This document shows, piece by piece, positions 8,443 through 15,504 of a stretch of 19,165 nucleotides of DNA. Below the pieces are notes generated by a model, which had not been told where the DNA came from, did no database searches, and saw only the letters and a program-made list of their open reading frames with translations. The position numbers and the translations under genes were made by a program. Every line of letters begins with the position of its first letter. Position 1 is the stretch's first letter. This DNA comes from an uncultured Moraxella sp. (GTDB taxonomy: Bacteria; Pseudomonadota; Gammaproteobacteria; Pseudomonadales; Moraxellaceae), in NCBI GenBank assembly GCA_916720335.1, contig CAKAQU010000018.1, positions 1 to 19,165 of the forward strand, written 5' to 3'.

Positions 8443-9099
8443 TTATAAATGGAAACCATTTTGGGCTAAAAAATCAGCATCTACGTTAGAACAATTATGC
8501 TGGTTTGAGATTAAGCGCTCTAGATAACGAGCTACTAAATCTACTTCTACATTGACTAAATGCCCAATTTGCCAGTGTCTGGCGATGTTGGTAAGATTTG
8601 CGGTGTGTGGAATGATGTTTAAGCAAACTAGGTTTTGGCTGGGTTTGATGGCATTTGTGGTTAAACTGATGCCATCTAGGGTAATGGAGCCTTTGTCTGC
8701 CGTATAGCGCATTAGTTTGTCAGGGATTTGAATTTCTATATAAATAGAACGTGCATCTTTGCTAAGTTTTATGATTTTTCCCACACCATCTACATGACCT
8801 GCAACAATATGTCCGCCAAAACGTGTTGTTGGCAACATGGCTTTTTCCAAATTAACTGTATCGCCAATTTGCCAATGTTTTAGAGCAGTTTTATTTAGTG
8901 TTTCACGTGAAACATCAACAGCGTAATTTTTTCCATCAACCGCTACAACCGTCAAGCAAATCCCATTAGACGCAATAGAATCGCCAAGTTTTACGTCACT
9001 AAAATCCATATCAGGTGCGTAAATGGTCAAACGAATATCGCCACCTGTGGGTGTGATGGCAGCGATTTTACCTGTATTTTCAATGATGCCTGTAAACAT
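8443..9099 (-). CDS. ribE: Riboflavin synthase, alpha subunit
   Basis: Catalyses the dismutation of two 6,7-dimethyl-8-ribityllumazine molecules to riboflavin. It begins with the diagnostic MFTGIIE. The two lumazine-binding half-domains are visible as GDSIASNGICLTV (39-51) and the later GSITLDGISLTTN, with RFGGHIVAGHVDG between them. Length (218) is normal. A -10 element is at 9126-9131. I see no FMN riboswitch in the 79-base upstream gap. The enzyme is called RibE or RibC depending on species. A perfect parS site lies within codons 62-67. Confidence 0.95.
   Translation of the reverse strand: MFTGIIENTGKIAAITPTGGDIRLTIYAPDMDFSDVKLGDSIASNGICLTVVAVDGKNYAVDVSRETLNKTALKHWQIGDTVNLEKAMLPTTRFGGHIVAGHVDGVGKIIKLSKDARSIYIEIQIPDKLMRYTADKGSITLDGISLTTNAIKPSQNLVCLNIIPHTANLTNIARHWQIGHLVNVEVDLVARYLERLISNQHNCSNVDADFLAQNGFHL
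8899..8914. promoter_or_regulatory. Perfect parS centromere site inside ribE
   Basis: TGTTTCACGTGAAACA is the exact 16-bp palindromic consensus for chromosomal parS bound by ParB (Spo0J). It lies 740 bases from the fmt copy and is translated as part of DVSRET. Chance occurrence of two such sites so close is very unlikely. Confidence 0.9.
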
Positions 9100-9125
9100 A
9101 TTAATTCACTGTGTTAAATTTTCAC

Positions 9126-9131
9126 ATTATA
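9126..9131 (-). promoter_or_regulatory. Candidate -10 element for the ribE-fmt-rsmB-thrC group
   Basis: A perfect TATAAT on the minus strand lies 26 bases before the ribE start, in the 79-base gap after the NYN gene. The -35 region (near ATCAAA) is poor. Confidence 0.4.
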
Positions 9132-9178
9132 CAGACTTTCATTTTATTTTTGATAAAAATTGAATGGAGTTCTTGAAT

Positions 9179-10720
9179 TTATTCTACCTCTACACCAAAA
9201 AATTGACACAATTGTAATAATGTACGTGGAACTGGTCGATATTCAAAACCAATTTTCCAACCATCTTTGGTTTTGGCTAGTGCAAATAATAAGACGCTAT
9301 TTGCCGATTGTGTGGGTGTGTATGTATCATCATAAAACGTTTCACCATTTTGTTTGATGATAATTTTGATTGGCGTATCAATTGCAGCATTTTCATGACT
9401 GGCTGTTAATAAAAGATATGAAACATCATCATCTTGTTTGTTCAAATCACAGTAAAAATTATCAATAGCATCTGTGTTATTTAATACAATTGTGTCATTT
9501 GAAGTGTGGGTTTGTCCATAAAAAATAATATCACCATCATGACGCACTTTTTTATTGGCGGTTAATCGCCAAAGCACACTGTCTATAAAGCAAGTGGCGT
9601 AAACTTGAATCTCAATCTGACCAACAAAAATAGATTTGGGTTGTTGGTTATTTTGTGTATGAGCTGGTATCTTGGTTGATGCTTCTGCAGGTAAGGTTGA
9701 TGAGTGTTTTTGCGATTGTGGCTGACTTTTTAGTTGTATGTAGATACTTTTATCATCTTTCTTGATATCAAATAATCCGATGGCAGCAATCAGTTCAGAA
9801 AATTTTTTATAACCATGTTTTTTGGTATCAATATTTGGATAGTTTTTCTGTAATTGACTGCTAAGATAGCTTAAATTTATCCAATCATCTTTGCTTTGAG
9901 TATTTTCCTGAATAATTGCTGTGATGGCATCAACTAAAGCTTTGTCGTTTTGCAAAATTTTGGTGCTGGATTTTGTAGCGATGACTTGACCATGTTTTTT
10001 CTCTTTAAGACCGATATAAATCGCCGATGATTCACGCAAAATATCAAAAACATCTAATTTTTCAATGATGTCAATAAATTTGGAATATCCATATTGTTTT
10101 GGGCTGATGTGAGCGTATTTTTTCTTCCATTCTTGCCCAAATGTTCCATAATTTAACCAATTCCCCTTTTGTTTGGGGGTGTTTGTGATGATGTCTTTTA
10201 AGGCATTTATTAGTTTGGTGTCATTTTTTAATTTTTCACTACTCCATGGTTCCGCGGTTTTTGAGTTTTCTTTGATTGGTTGCTGAGTGTTTATTAATGA
10301 TTCTACCAAGAAAAATTCATCACAAGCTGTTTGTAGTGATTTGACTGTCGTTTGTTTACCAAAACCAAACACTTTGATGTCATTTTTGCGAATTCGTAAA
10401 GCAAGACTAGTAAAGTCACTATCAGATGAAACTAAACAAAAAGCATCGTATTTGTTGCTATGCAATAAATCCATTGCTTCAATGACAAGTGCAATGTCGG
10501 TGGCGTTTTTGCCTTTAACGTAAGCAAACTGCTGCATGGGGTCAATGGCGTATTGCAAAATTGCCTCTTGCCAGCCAGATAAATTGGTTTGGCTCCAGTC
10601 ACCATAAATCTTTTTTAAGGTGATGGTACCAAATTCGCTGATTTTATTTAAAATTGCACCAATATTTTTACTAGAAGCGTTATCGCCATCAATCAAAACT
10701 GCTATATTGTTTAACATCAT
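9179..10720 (-). CDS. NYN-domain nuclease with two LOTUS domains and a TerD-like C-terminus
   Basis: Predicted cytoplasmic RNA-processing protein with four domains. Residues 1-140 are an NYN (PIN-like, LabA) nuclease domain with acidic metal-binding residues visible: D11-G-D-N, D75 in NATDIALV, and D100/D102 in SSDSDF. Residues 166-240 and 258-332 are two related OST-HTH/LOTUS domains, each with a WLNYGTF- or WINLSYL-like strand and a KQYGYSKF or KKHGYKKF segment; this fold binds RNA, especially G-quadruplexes. After a Q/S-rich linker (333-363), residues 364-513 resemble a TerD domain (VLWRL, LLFALAKTKDGWKIGFE, then a closing FFGV) but lack GDNRTG. It is the last gene of the ter locus, 35 bases after the protease gene. 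Tandem ATGs at 10720 and 10717; either may be used. RNase activity is inferred. Confidence 0.85.
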   Translation of the reverse strand: MMLNNIAVLIDGDNASSKNIGAILNKISEFGTITLKKIYGDWSQTNLSGWQEAILQYAIDPMQQFAYVKGKNATDIALVIEAMDLLHSNKYDAFCLVSSDSDFTSLALRIRKNDIKVFGFGKQTTVKSLQTACDEFFLVESLINTQQPIKENSKTAEPWSSEKLKNDTKLINALKDIITNTPKQKGNWLNYGTFGQEWKKKYAHISPKQYGYSKFIDIIEKLDVFDILRESSAIYIGLKEKKHGQVIATKSSTKILQNDKALVDAITAIIQENTQSKDDWINLSYLSSQLQKNYPNIDTKKHGYKKFSELIAAIGLFDIKKDDKSIYIQLKSQPQSQKHSSTLPAEASTKIPAHTQNNQQPKSIFVGQIEIQVYATCFIDSVLWRLTANKKVRHDGDIIFYGQTHTSNDTIVLNNTDAIDNFYCDLNKQDDDVSYLLLTASHENAAIDTPIKIIIKQNGETFYDDTYTPTQSANSVLLFALAKTKDGWKIGFEYRPVPRTLLQLCQFFGVEVE

Positions 10721-10755
10721 AAATCTCTTCCTAATTTATTTTAAACTCAGTTAGC

Positions 10756-11880
10756 TTATGAACACTCCACCAGCCACAAGCCATCTTTGTGACGTTTGAC
10801 CAGCTCGGGTGTGTGGATATTGTCATGAAATGTTGGTTGGTTGTCTATGTCACAACTGCTTAATATTGCTGATAAAAGTTGATATTTGACTGCATAATTC
10901 ATATTTTGCCCGCCCACCAACGTTGCTGTAACCATACCAATCACTTGACCATTTGCCAATAATAACGGACTACCACTAGAGCCGGGCTGTGTTGGTGCAG
11001 TAAACTGCAAAAAACGAATGTCATTATACATGCCCATAAGTCCAGCGATGTTGCCTGTATTGACCTGCAGTTGGCTGGAAATGGATGCTAGCGGAAAACC
11101 CATCGCAATGATTGATTCACCAAGCAATGGTCGCTGACCTGTTTGTAAAGATAAACTGACAGTTAATGGCATATCAACTTTTAATACCGCCGTATCACTG
11201 CCTTGGTCGCTCATCACTACAAAAGCCTGAAGTGTTGGTTTTCCTTGCTGATGTAGTAAAATTTGATTTGCACCTGCAATCACATGATGACAGGTTAACA
11301 AATGATGATTGTCTATTGCAAAAGCTGTTCCAGTCCATAGATTGTTAGTTTCTTGTTCATAGTTATCATTGTTTTGTGGATTTTTTGGAAAATTTTCATT
11401 CAATTCTGTTTGAACATACTTATTTAAAGAAGACAAAGATAAGTTGGAATATTCACCACGAGCCCGGCACTTATATTGTCCATTTTTTTGATAAATTTCT
11501 AGAACGATGGCAGTTTTGATGTGTCTTTGGTTGATAATAATTTGATGAGTGATGGTGTCATTAATGATTAAATCAAATGATGAAAGTTCCGCTGCTGGCA
11601 TTGCCAAGTTAGGATTGTGATATGTATAAACAATGAATTCTAAACGAGTTATTTCGTAATTTAAAACTTTATTTAAATCCAATTTCCAGGTTGATTGATG
11701 AAAACTTGCCCAATTTTGCGTTGTTTCTAAATAAGCGGGTTGAATTTTGGCATGATATTGATTGTCTGTAGCCAACCAAACCATACCAATGGTTTGCCCA
11801 AATGCTAAATTTGCATTGGTAATTTTTACAACAAGCTGATTATTATTTAGGGCAGTATTTCCACCAAGTGGTAAAATCAT
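10756..11880 (-). CDS. TerD-like domain fused to trypsin-like serine protease
   Basis: Two-part protein of 374 residues. Residues 1-145 resemble a TerD domain without the calcium motif (VKITNANL, IGMVWLATDN, then AIVLEIYQKNGQYKCRARG at the end). After an N/Q-rich linker, residues 180-345 are a trypsin/HtrA-like protease domain. The catalytic triad can be read as H199 (TCHHVIAG), D229 (GSDTAVLKV) and S302 (PTQPGSSGSPLL). There is no signal peptide or membrane segment, so it should act in the cytoplasm, unlike most HtrA-type proteases, and there is no PDZ domain. A strong AGGAGG precedes the ATG. A terminator-like hairpin separates it from terZ upstream, so it may start a unit with the NYN gene. 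Confidence 0.85.
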   Translation of the reverse strand: MILPLGGNTALNNNQLVVKITNANLAFGQTIGMVWLATDNQYHAKIQPAYLETTQNWASFHQSTWKLDLNKVLNYEITRLEFIVYTYHNPNLAMPAAELSSFDLIINDTITHQIIINQRHIKTAIVLEIYQKNGQYKCRARGEYSNLSLSSLNKYVQTELNENFPKNPQNNDNYEQETNNLWTGTAFAIDNHHLLTCHHVIAGANQILLHQQGKPTLQAFVVMSDQGSDTAVLKVDMPLTVSLSLQTGQRPLLGESIIAMGFPLASISSQLQVNTGNIAGLMGMYNDIRFLQFTAPTQPGSSGSPLLLANGQVIGMVTATLVGGQNMNYAVKYQLLSAILSSCDIDNQPTFHDNIHTPELVKRHKDGLWLVECS

Positions 11881-11913
11881 AACATCCTCCTATGAGTGGA
11901 TAATTATCATAAC

Positions 11914-11947
11914 ACAAAAAAACCGCCAAAAAATTGACGGCTTTTTT
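11914..11947 (-). terminator. Intrinsic terminator after terZ
   Basis: On the minus strand a GC-containing stem (GCCGTCAA with TTGGCGGT, two G-T pairs) extended by A/T pairs is followed by seven T residues. It lies 12 bases beyond the terZ stop and may be partial, since the protease gene follows in the same direction. Confidence 0.7.
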
Positions 11948-11958
11948 AAAGAATGGAA

Positions 11959-12558
11959 TTAAAGATAAGGTAAGATTGCAGGAATCAGGTCATTAAATGT
12001 GCGACCGCTGGCATTTTCGCCAATGGCGTGCATTTTCCATTCACCATTATGACGATATAATTTTGCCATAATCATTGCCGTATGCGTGCCTTGAGCGGAT
12101 AAATTATAACGAGCAATTTCACTACCACCTTGAGCATTTAAAATACGGCAATAGGCATTGGCAACCGACGCAAAGGATTGCCCAGTAAAACTATTTACAG
12201 TAAACACTAATGTTTGCACGTTGGTAGGAATGCGTGATAAATCAACGCTAACCACTTCATCATCACCATCGCCTTGACCAGTGCGATTATCACCTGAATG
12301 CATGATGGAGCCATCTTTGGAATTTAGTTGACCAAAATACACCACATCAACAGGTTGTTTATTGGTGTCAAATAAGATGCAAGACGCATCCAAATCAATG
12401 CTGGCTGAATTGGCTGCACCACCAAATAGACCACTTAAAAAACCGCCAGATTTTGCACCAGCAACGTCCCAACCCAAACCCATTTTGATTTGATTAAGTG
12501 ATGTACCCGCCTCTTTTTCCAGAGAAATTTTTTGACCTTTTTGCAGATTAACTGACAT
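11959..12558 (-). CDS. terZ: TerZ-like TerD-family protein
   Basis: Calcium-binding TerD-family protein of the TerZ subgroup. The N-terminus (LQKGQKISLEKEAGTSLNQI) and MGLGWD lead into a short insertion GGFLSGLFGG (38-47) that is typical of TerZ. Then come SIDLDASCILFD, GSIMHSGDNRTGQGDGDDEV with the full metal-binding signature, and VFTVNSFTGQSF. The C-terminus (YRHNGEWKMHAIGENASGR) fits TerZ rather than TerD/TerE, which have KFRAVGQG. It has 199 residues, full length. The protein is cytoplasmic and probably part of a multi-TerD assembly. AGAGG lies 8 bases before the ATG, and the AIM24 gene ends 35 bases upstream, which suggests one transcript from terF. Confidence 0.88.
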   Translation of the reverse strand: MSVNLQKGQKISLEKEAGTSLNQIKMGLGWDVAGAKSGGFLSGLFGGAANSASIDLDASCILFDTNKQPVDVVYFGQLNSKDGSIMHSGDNRTGQGDGDDEVVSVDLSRIPTNVQTLVFTVNSFTGQSFASVANAYCRILNAQGGSEIARYNLSAQGTHTAMIMAKLYRHNGEWKMHAIGENASGRTFNDLIPAILPYL

Positions 12559-12593
12559 AATTTTAACCTCTTAATTAATAAAAAAATAAAAAA

Positions 12594-13346
12594 TTACAAA
12601 ATACCACCAAGTAGACCGCCACTGTTACTGCTGCGACCACCTGAATTAGTGCCTAAAATGCTGTTTAGCCAACCTTTGTAATTATCGCGATTGCGTGAAC
12701 AAAGCACTACTTTGCCTTGACCTGAAAATTTTAATACCATGCCTTCGCCACTGGTGACAGAATTGATGATATTGCCAAGAAAACCACGATTTTTATTGAC
12801 GGATGCCGATAATGAGTATTCAAGATTACTATCCCAACAAACCACATGACCATTGTCAATTGTAACGGGTTTACCGCGTTCTACTTGCAGTTCAAACAAT
12901 GAGCCAAAACCAGAGACAACAACTTGTCCAGTACCTTGGGTCTGCATCACCATAAATCCGCCAGTATCACCAAACATGGCTCCACCAAGATTGGTTTGAA
13001 TTTTAGCTTTTAAATCCATACCCGAGGTTCCAGCCACAAAAGCACCATCAGATAAGGTGTATTGCACTGCTCCAACGTCTAAAATCATCATATCACCATC
13101 AAGTGTTGGTGCAAGCAAACAGTCACCACTGCCACGTACTGCTTCAATACGCTGTTGAAACAAAGATTCGTCATTGGCAAAACGTCGCATTAATGCTTGC
13201 ATGATACCGCCTTGAAGTGTTCCTTGTAAATCCAAGTTATCTTCCATCATTACCATGGCGTTGGCTTCACAAAATATCGATTCACCCTGTCTTAAATGAC
13301 AATGCAAGAAAGGCTCAATCCCTCCAACAAGTGAAAAATTTGGCAT
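12594..13346 (-). CDS. AIM24 / TIGR00266 family protein
   Basis: Single AIM24-family (formerly DUF124) beta-rich domain. Family features include the opening F-x-L-x-GG, the glycine-rich repeats (TSGMDLKAKIQTNLGGAMFG; QTQGTGQVVVSGFG) and the DNGHVVCWDSNLEYSLS segment. The family is widespread in bacteria and fungal mitochondria, with a proposed role at membranes or as a scaffold, but no defined activity. Here it is sandwiched between terF and terZ, spaced 39 and 35 bases, so it most likely belongs to the Ter system; AIM24 genes are known neighbours of TerD genes elsewhere. The C-terminal tail is Gly/Ser-rich and ends GGLLGGIL. AAGGAG precedes the ATG by 9 bases. Confidence 0.88.
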   Translation of the reverse strand: MPNFSLVGGIEPFLHCHLRQGESIFCEANAMVMMEDNLDLQGTLQGGIMQALMRRFANDESLFQQRIEAVRGSGDCLLAPTLDGDMMILDVGAVQYTLSDGAFVAGTSGMDLKAKIQTNLGGAMFGDTGGFMVMQTQGTGQVVVSGFGSLFELQVERGKPVTIDNGHVVCWDSNLEYSLSASVNKNRGFLGNIINSVTSGEGMVLKFSGQGKVVLCSRNRDNYKGWLNSILGTNSGGRSSNSGGLLGGIL

Positions 13347-13385
13347 GACTATTTTCTCCTTTTGTTAATAAAATGATTGAATAAA

Positions 13386-14744
13386 TTAACGATTAAATAA
13401 CCGGCTTAACAAACCACCCAAACCTTGTCTTGTATTTTGGTTTAAAGGCGATTGAGATGATTGATTATTAAATATATTTTTAATTTGTGTTAGCCATATT
13501 GGAAATTCTGTCAAAAGCATTTCATATAATTGTTCATCAGGCATGCTGTCTATTCTATCTAAAGCAAAAAAGTTGCAATTATCTACAATCCTGCCTTGCA
13601 TGGTATCTAATTTTTCCAACACACCATAATTGTAACCACCAATGCCAACAAATTGCCAAAATATTGGTAAGTTGGATGCTTTAGTTAAAATATTTTGCAT
13701 TTGTCGTGAGCTGCCTACGCCACCATCAGAGATAAATAATACATAAACGGGCAAAACTTCTTTTTTATAGTAATCTATCACGGCTTGTATGGCAGGGATT
13801 TCTTCATTGATTCTGGAACCAACTTGCCAAAGATGATGACCGCCTTTGGTGGTTTTTACAAAATCATTAACATTTTGCAGGGTTACCTCATCTAAGCGTG
13901 TTGTGTGTTGAGCAAATGCCCAGCATTCAAAACTACCATCATCATCAAAATTAATGGCTAATGGCATCAAACGATTGACGACTTTTTGCACATCCCCATT
14001 ATTGTATTGCCAAGCCATAGAACCCGATGCGTCTAGCACTAGCGCGACCTTGGCTTGTACATTCAGCAAATTCTTCTTTTCTAAGGTAATGAGTGATTTT
14101 TTAGTCAAATCAATAATACTTTGATTGTTGGTTTTGCTGGCTTTTTCTAGAGATAATTTTTTCTTTAAATCAAGAGAACTAAGGGAAGTTTTTAAAGGCG
14201 TTGTGGTTTTTAGTGGTGTAGGATTTATAGAGATATCATCAGCAACAGTTGCCCCAAAATGTTCTACCAATCGCTGCAATCCATCAGAAAAACCTTGACC
14301 AATAGCCCCAATTCGCCAACCATCTTTTTGGTAGATTTGTAGCAGCATCAAAGCTTTCTCATCAACAAGTTCTTTGGGATAAAAAGTGAGCGTTTTTCCA
14401 TTTGTCGTTATGGTTGCATGAAGGTTGGTTAAGTCTTTAATATCACCTTCACCATTAATCACTGCTGTTAACATCAATGTATGAATGCGATTGGGTAGTG
14501 TGGATAAATTTAATACAAATGTTGTTTGGGCGTTGTGATGATTGATTAATTGAACCGAACCACATGGTGTAACAGGCTGATTATAAAAAGTCATATAATC
14601 ATCACTGATAAGTTGTTGTTGGGAATTCAGCCCAAAAACTGACACATCGCATATTTTATTTGACGTGTGAGAAACTGTGAGCGTTAGATGATTGTCAAAT
14701 CCCAAGCTATTTAATGAAAGTTTTTGACCTTTAACCAGTTGCAT
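13386..14744 (-). CDS. terF: TerF-like protein: TerD-like domain plus vWA domain
   Basis: Residues 1-165 resemble a TerD domain (MQLVKGQKLSL, ending IYQKDGWRIGAIGQGFSDGL), but the GDNRTG/GDDE metal motif is missing. A low-complexity linker (170-230) contains a short TPLKT repeat and lysine-rich LSLEK segments. Residues 230-430 form a von Willebrand A domain with an intact MIDAS: D238-A-S-G-S (238-242) and D340-G-G. This order is that of TerF in classical tellurite operons, with the same type of C-terminal vWA. The tail ends GGLLSRLFNR. It probably makes metal-dependent contacts that assemble Ter complexes. It begins a unit with AIM24 and terZ after a terminator at 14761-14793; the ribosome-binding site is weak. 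Confidence 0.88.
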   Translation of the reverse strand: MQLVKGQKLSLNSLGFDNHLTLTVSHTSNKICDVSVFGLNSQQQLISDDYMTFYNQPVTPCGSVQLINHHNAQTTFVLNLSTLPNRIHTLMLTAVINGEGDIKDLTNLHATITTNGKTLTFYPKELVDEKALMLLQIYQKDGWRIGAIGQGFSDGLQRLVEHFGATVADDISINPTPLKTTTPLKTSLSSLDLKKKLSLEKASKTNNQSIIDLTKKSLITLEKKNLLNVQAKVALVLDASGSMAWQYNNGDVQKVVNRLMPLAINFDDDGSFECWAFAQHTTRLDEVTLQNVNDFVKTTKGGHHLWQVGSRINEEIPAIQAVIDYYKKEVLPVYVLFISDGGVGSSRQMQNILTKASNLPIFWQFVGIGGYNYGVLEKLDTMQGRIVDNCNFFALDRIDSMPDEQLYEMLLTEFPIWLTQIKNIFNNQSSQSPLNQNTRQGLGGLLSRLFNR

Positions 14745-14760
14745 ACACTTATTCTTTTAG

Positions 14761-14793
14761 AAAAATAGGCAAACCCAAAATGTTTGCCTATTT
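14761..14793 (-). terminator. Intrinsic terminator after the terE-like gene
   Basis: A perfect 11-bp stem (AATAGGCAAAC / GTTTGCCTATT) with a 7-base loop, followed on the minus strand by a T run. It lies 30 bases past the terE-like stop and before terF in the same direction. Confidence 0.8.
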
Positions 14794-14822
14794 GGTGATT
14801 TAATTTAAATTTATCATTAAAA

Positions 14823-15398
14823 CTAAACAGCAACACCGTATGAGCCTGCCAAGGGACCAAGTCCGCCAGCAAAGCCTTGACCAACAGCGCGGAATTTCCA
14901 TTCACCATTATGTCTGTACAGTTCCCCAAAAATCATCGCTGTTTCGGTACTGCTGTCTTCAGACAAATCATAACGAGCTACTTCAGTGCCACCTTGGGCA
15001 TTTACGATGCGGATATAAGCATTGCCAACTTGTCCAAAATTTTGGTTGCGAGCTTGACCATCATAAATCACAGCACAAAATACTACTTTGGCAACATCAG
15101 CAGGTACTCTAGTTAAGTCTACTTTAATTACTTCATCATCGCCACTGCCTTCGCCAGTGCGGTTATCGCCAGCATGTTCAACAGAACCATCAGCAGATTT
15201 TAAATTGTTAAAAAAGATAAAATCACTGTCAGCACGAACTCGACCTGATTCATTGACCAAAAATGCTACCGCATCCAAGTCAAATGCTTGACCATCAGTT
15301 GCACGTGGATTCCAGCCCAAGCCAACAGTCATTTGAGCAAGGCTAGGTGCTTCTTTGCTTAGGTTGACGTTACCGCCTTTGGTTAAACTAATTGCCAT
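14823..15398 (-). CDS. TerE-like TerD-family calcium-binding protein
   Basis: TerD-family protein of 191 residues, cytoplasmic, related to the chemical-stress and tellurite-resistance proteins TerD/TerE. MAISLTKGGNVNLSKEAPSL and VGLGWN open the domain. FDLDAVAFL (39-47) and GDNRTGEGSGDDEV (77-90) hold the acidic calcium-binding residues. NFGQVGNAYIRIVN, ETAMIFGELYRHNGEWKFRA and VGQGFAGGL complete the pattern. The ending GPLAGSYGVAV is closer to TerE than to TerD, whose C-terminus carries the AxCxQYGI pattern seen in the neighbour at 16656-17234. AAGGA lies 7 bases before the ATG. Hairpins on both sides suggest a one-gene transcript. Confidence 0.93.
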   Translation of the reverse strand: MAISLTKGGNVNLSKEAPSLAQMTVGLGWNPRATDGQAFDLDAVAFLVNESGRVRADSDFIFFNNLKSADGSVEHAGDNRTGEGSGDDEVIKVDLTRVPADVAKVVFCAVIYDGQARNQNFGQVGNAYIRIVNAQGGTEVARYDLSEDSSTETAMIFGELYRHNGEWKFRAVGQGFAGGLGPLAGSYGVAV

Positions 15399-15424
15399 AA
15401 CAAAATCCTTAAATAAAAATGTCC

Positions 15425-15461
15425 AAAAAAATGAACGTGGATAAAAAAATACTCACGTTCA
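15425..15461 (-). terminator. Intrinsic terminator after the terC-like gene
   Basis: On the minus strand TGAACGTG and CACGTTCA form an 8-bp stem with a 14-base loop, followed by TTTTTTT. A TATAGT hexamer (15461-15466, minus) immediately precedes it, so the hairpin could also be a 5' leader of the terE-like transcript. Confidence 0.65.
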
Positions 15462-15504
15462 CTATAGCAAATTTAACTCTCCAATTCATGCATAGTTTGT
15501 TAAG

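Noticed and set aside
9100..9178. Possible FMN riboswitch or terminator between the NYN gene and ribE.
   Set aside because: The gap is only 79 bases, shows no RFN-element sequences and has only a weak A/T hairpin.
14711..15291. Several overlapping ORFs of 60-90 codons on both strands around the terE-like gene.
   Set aside because: They are shadows of a well-conserved TerD-family gene, which explains the open frames.
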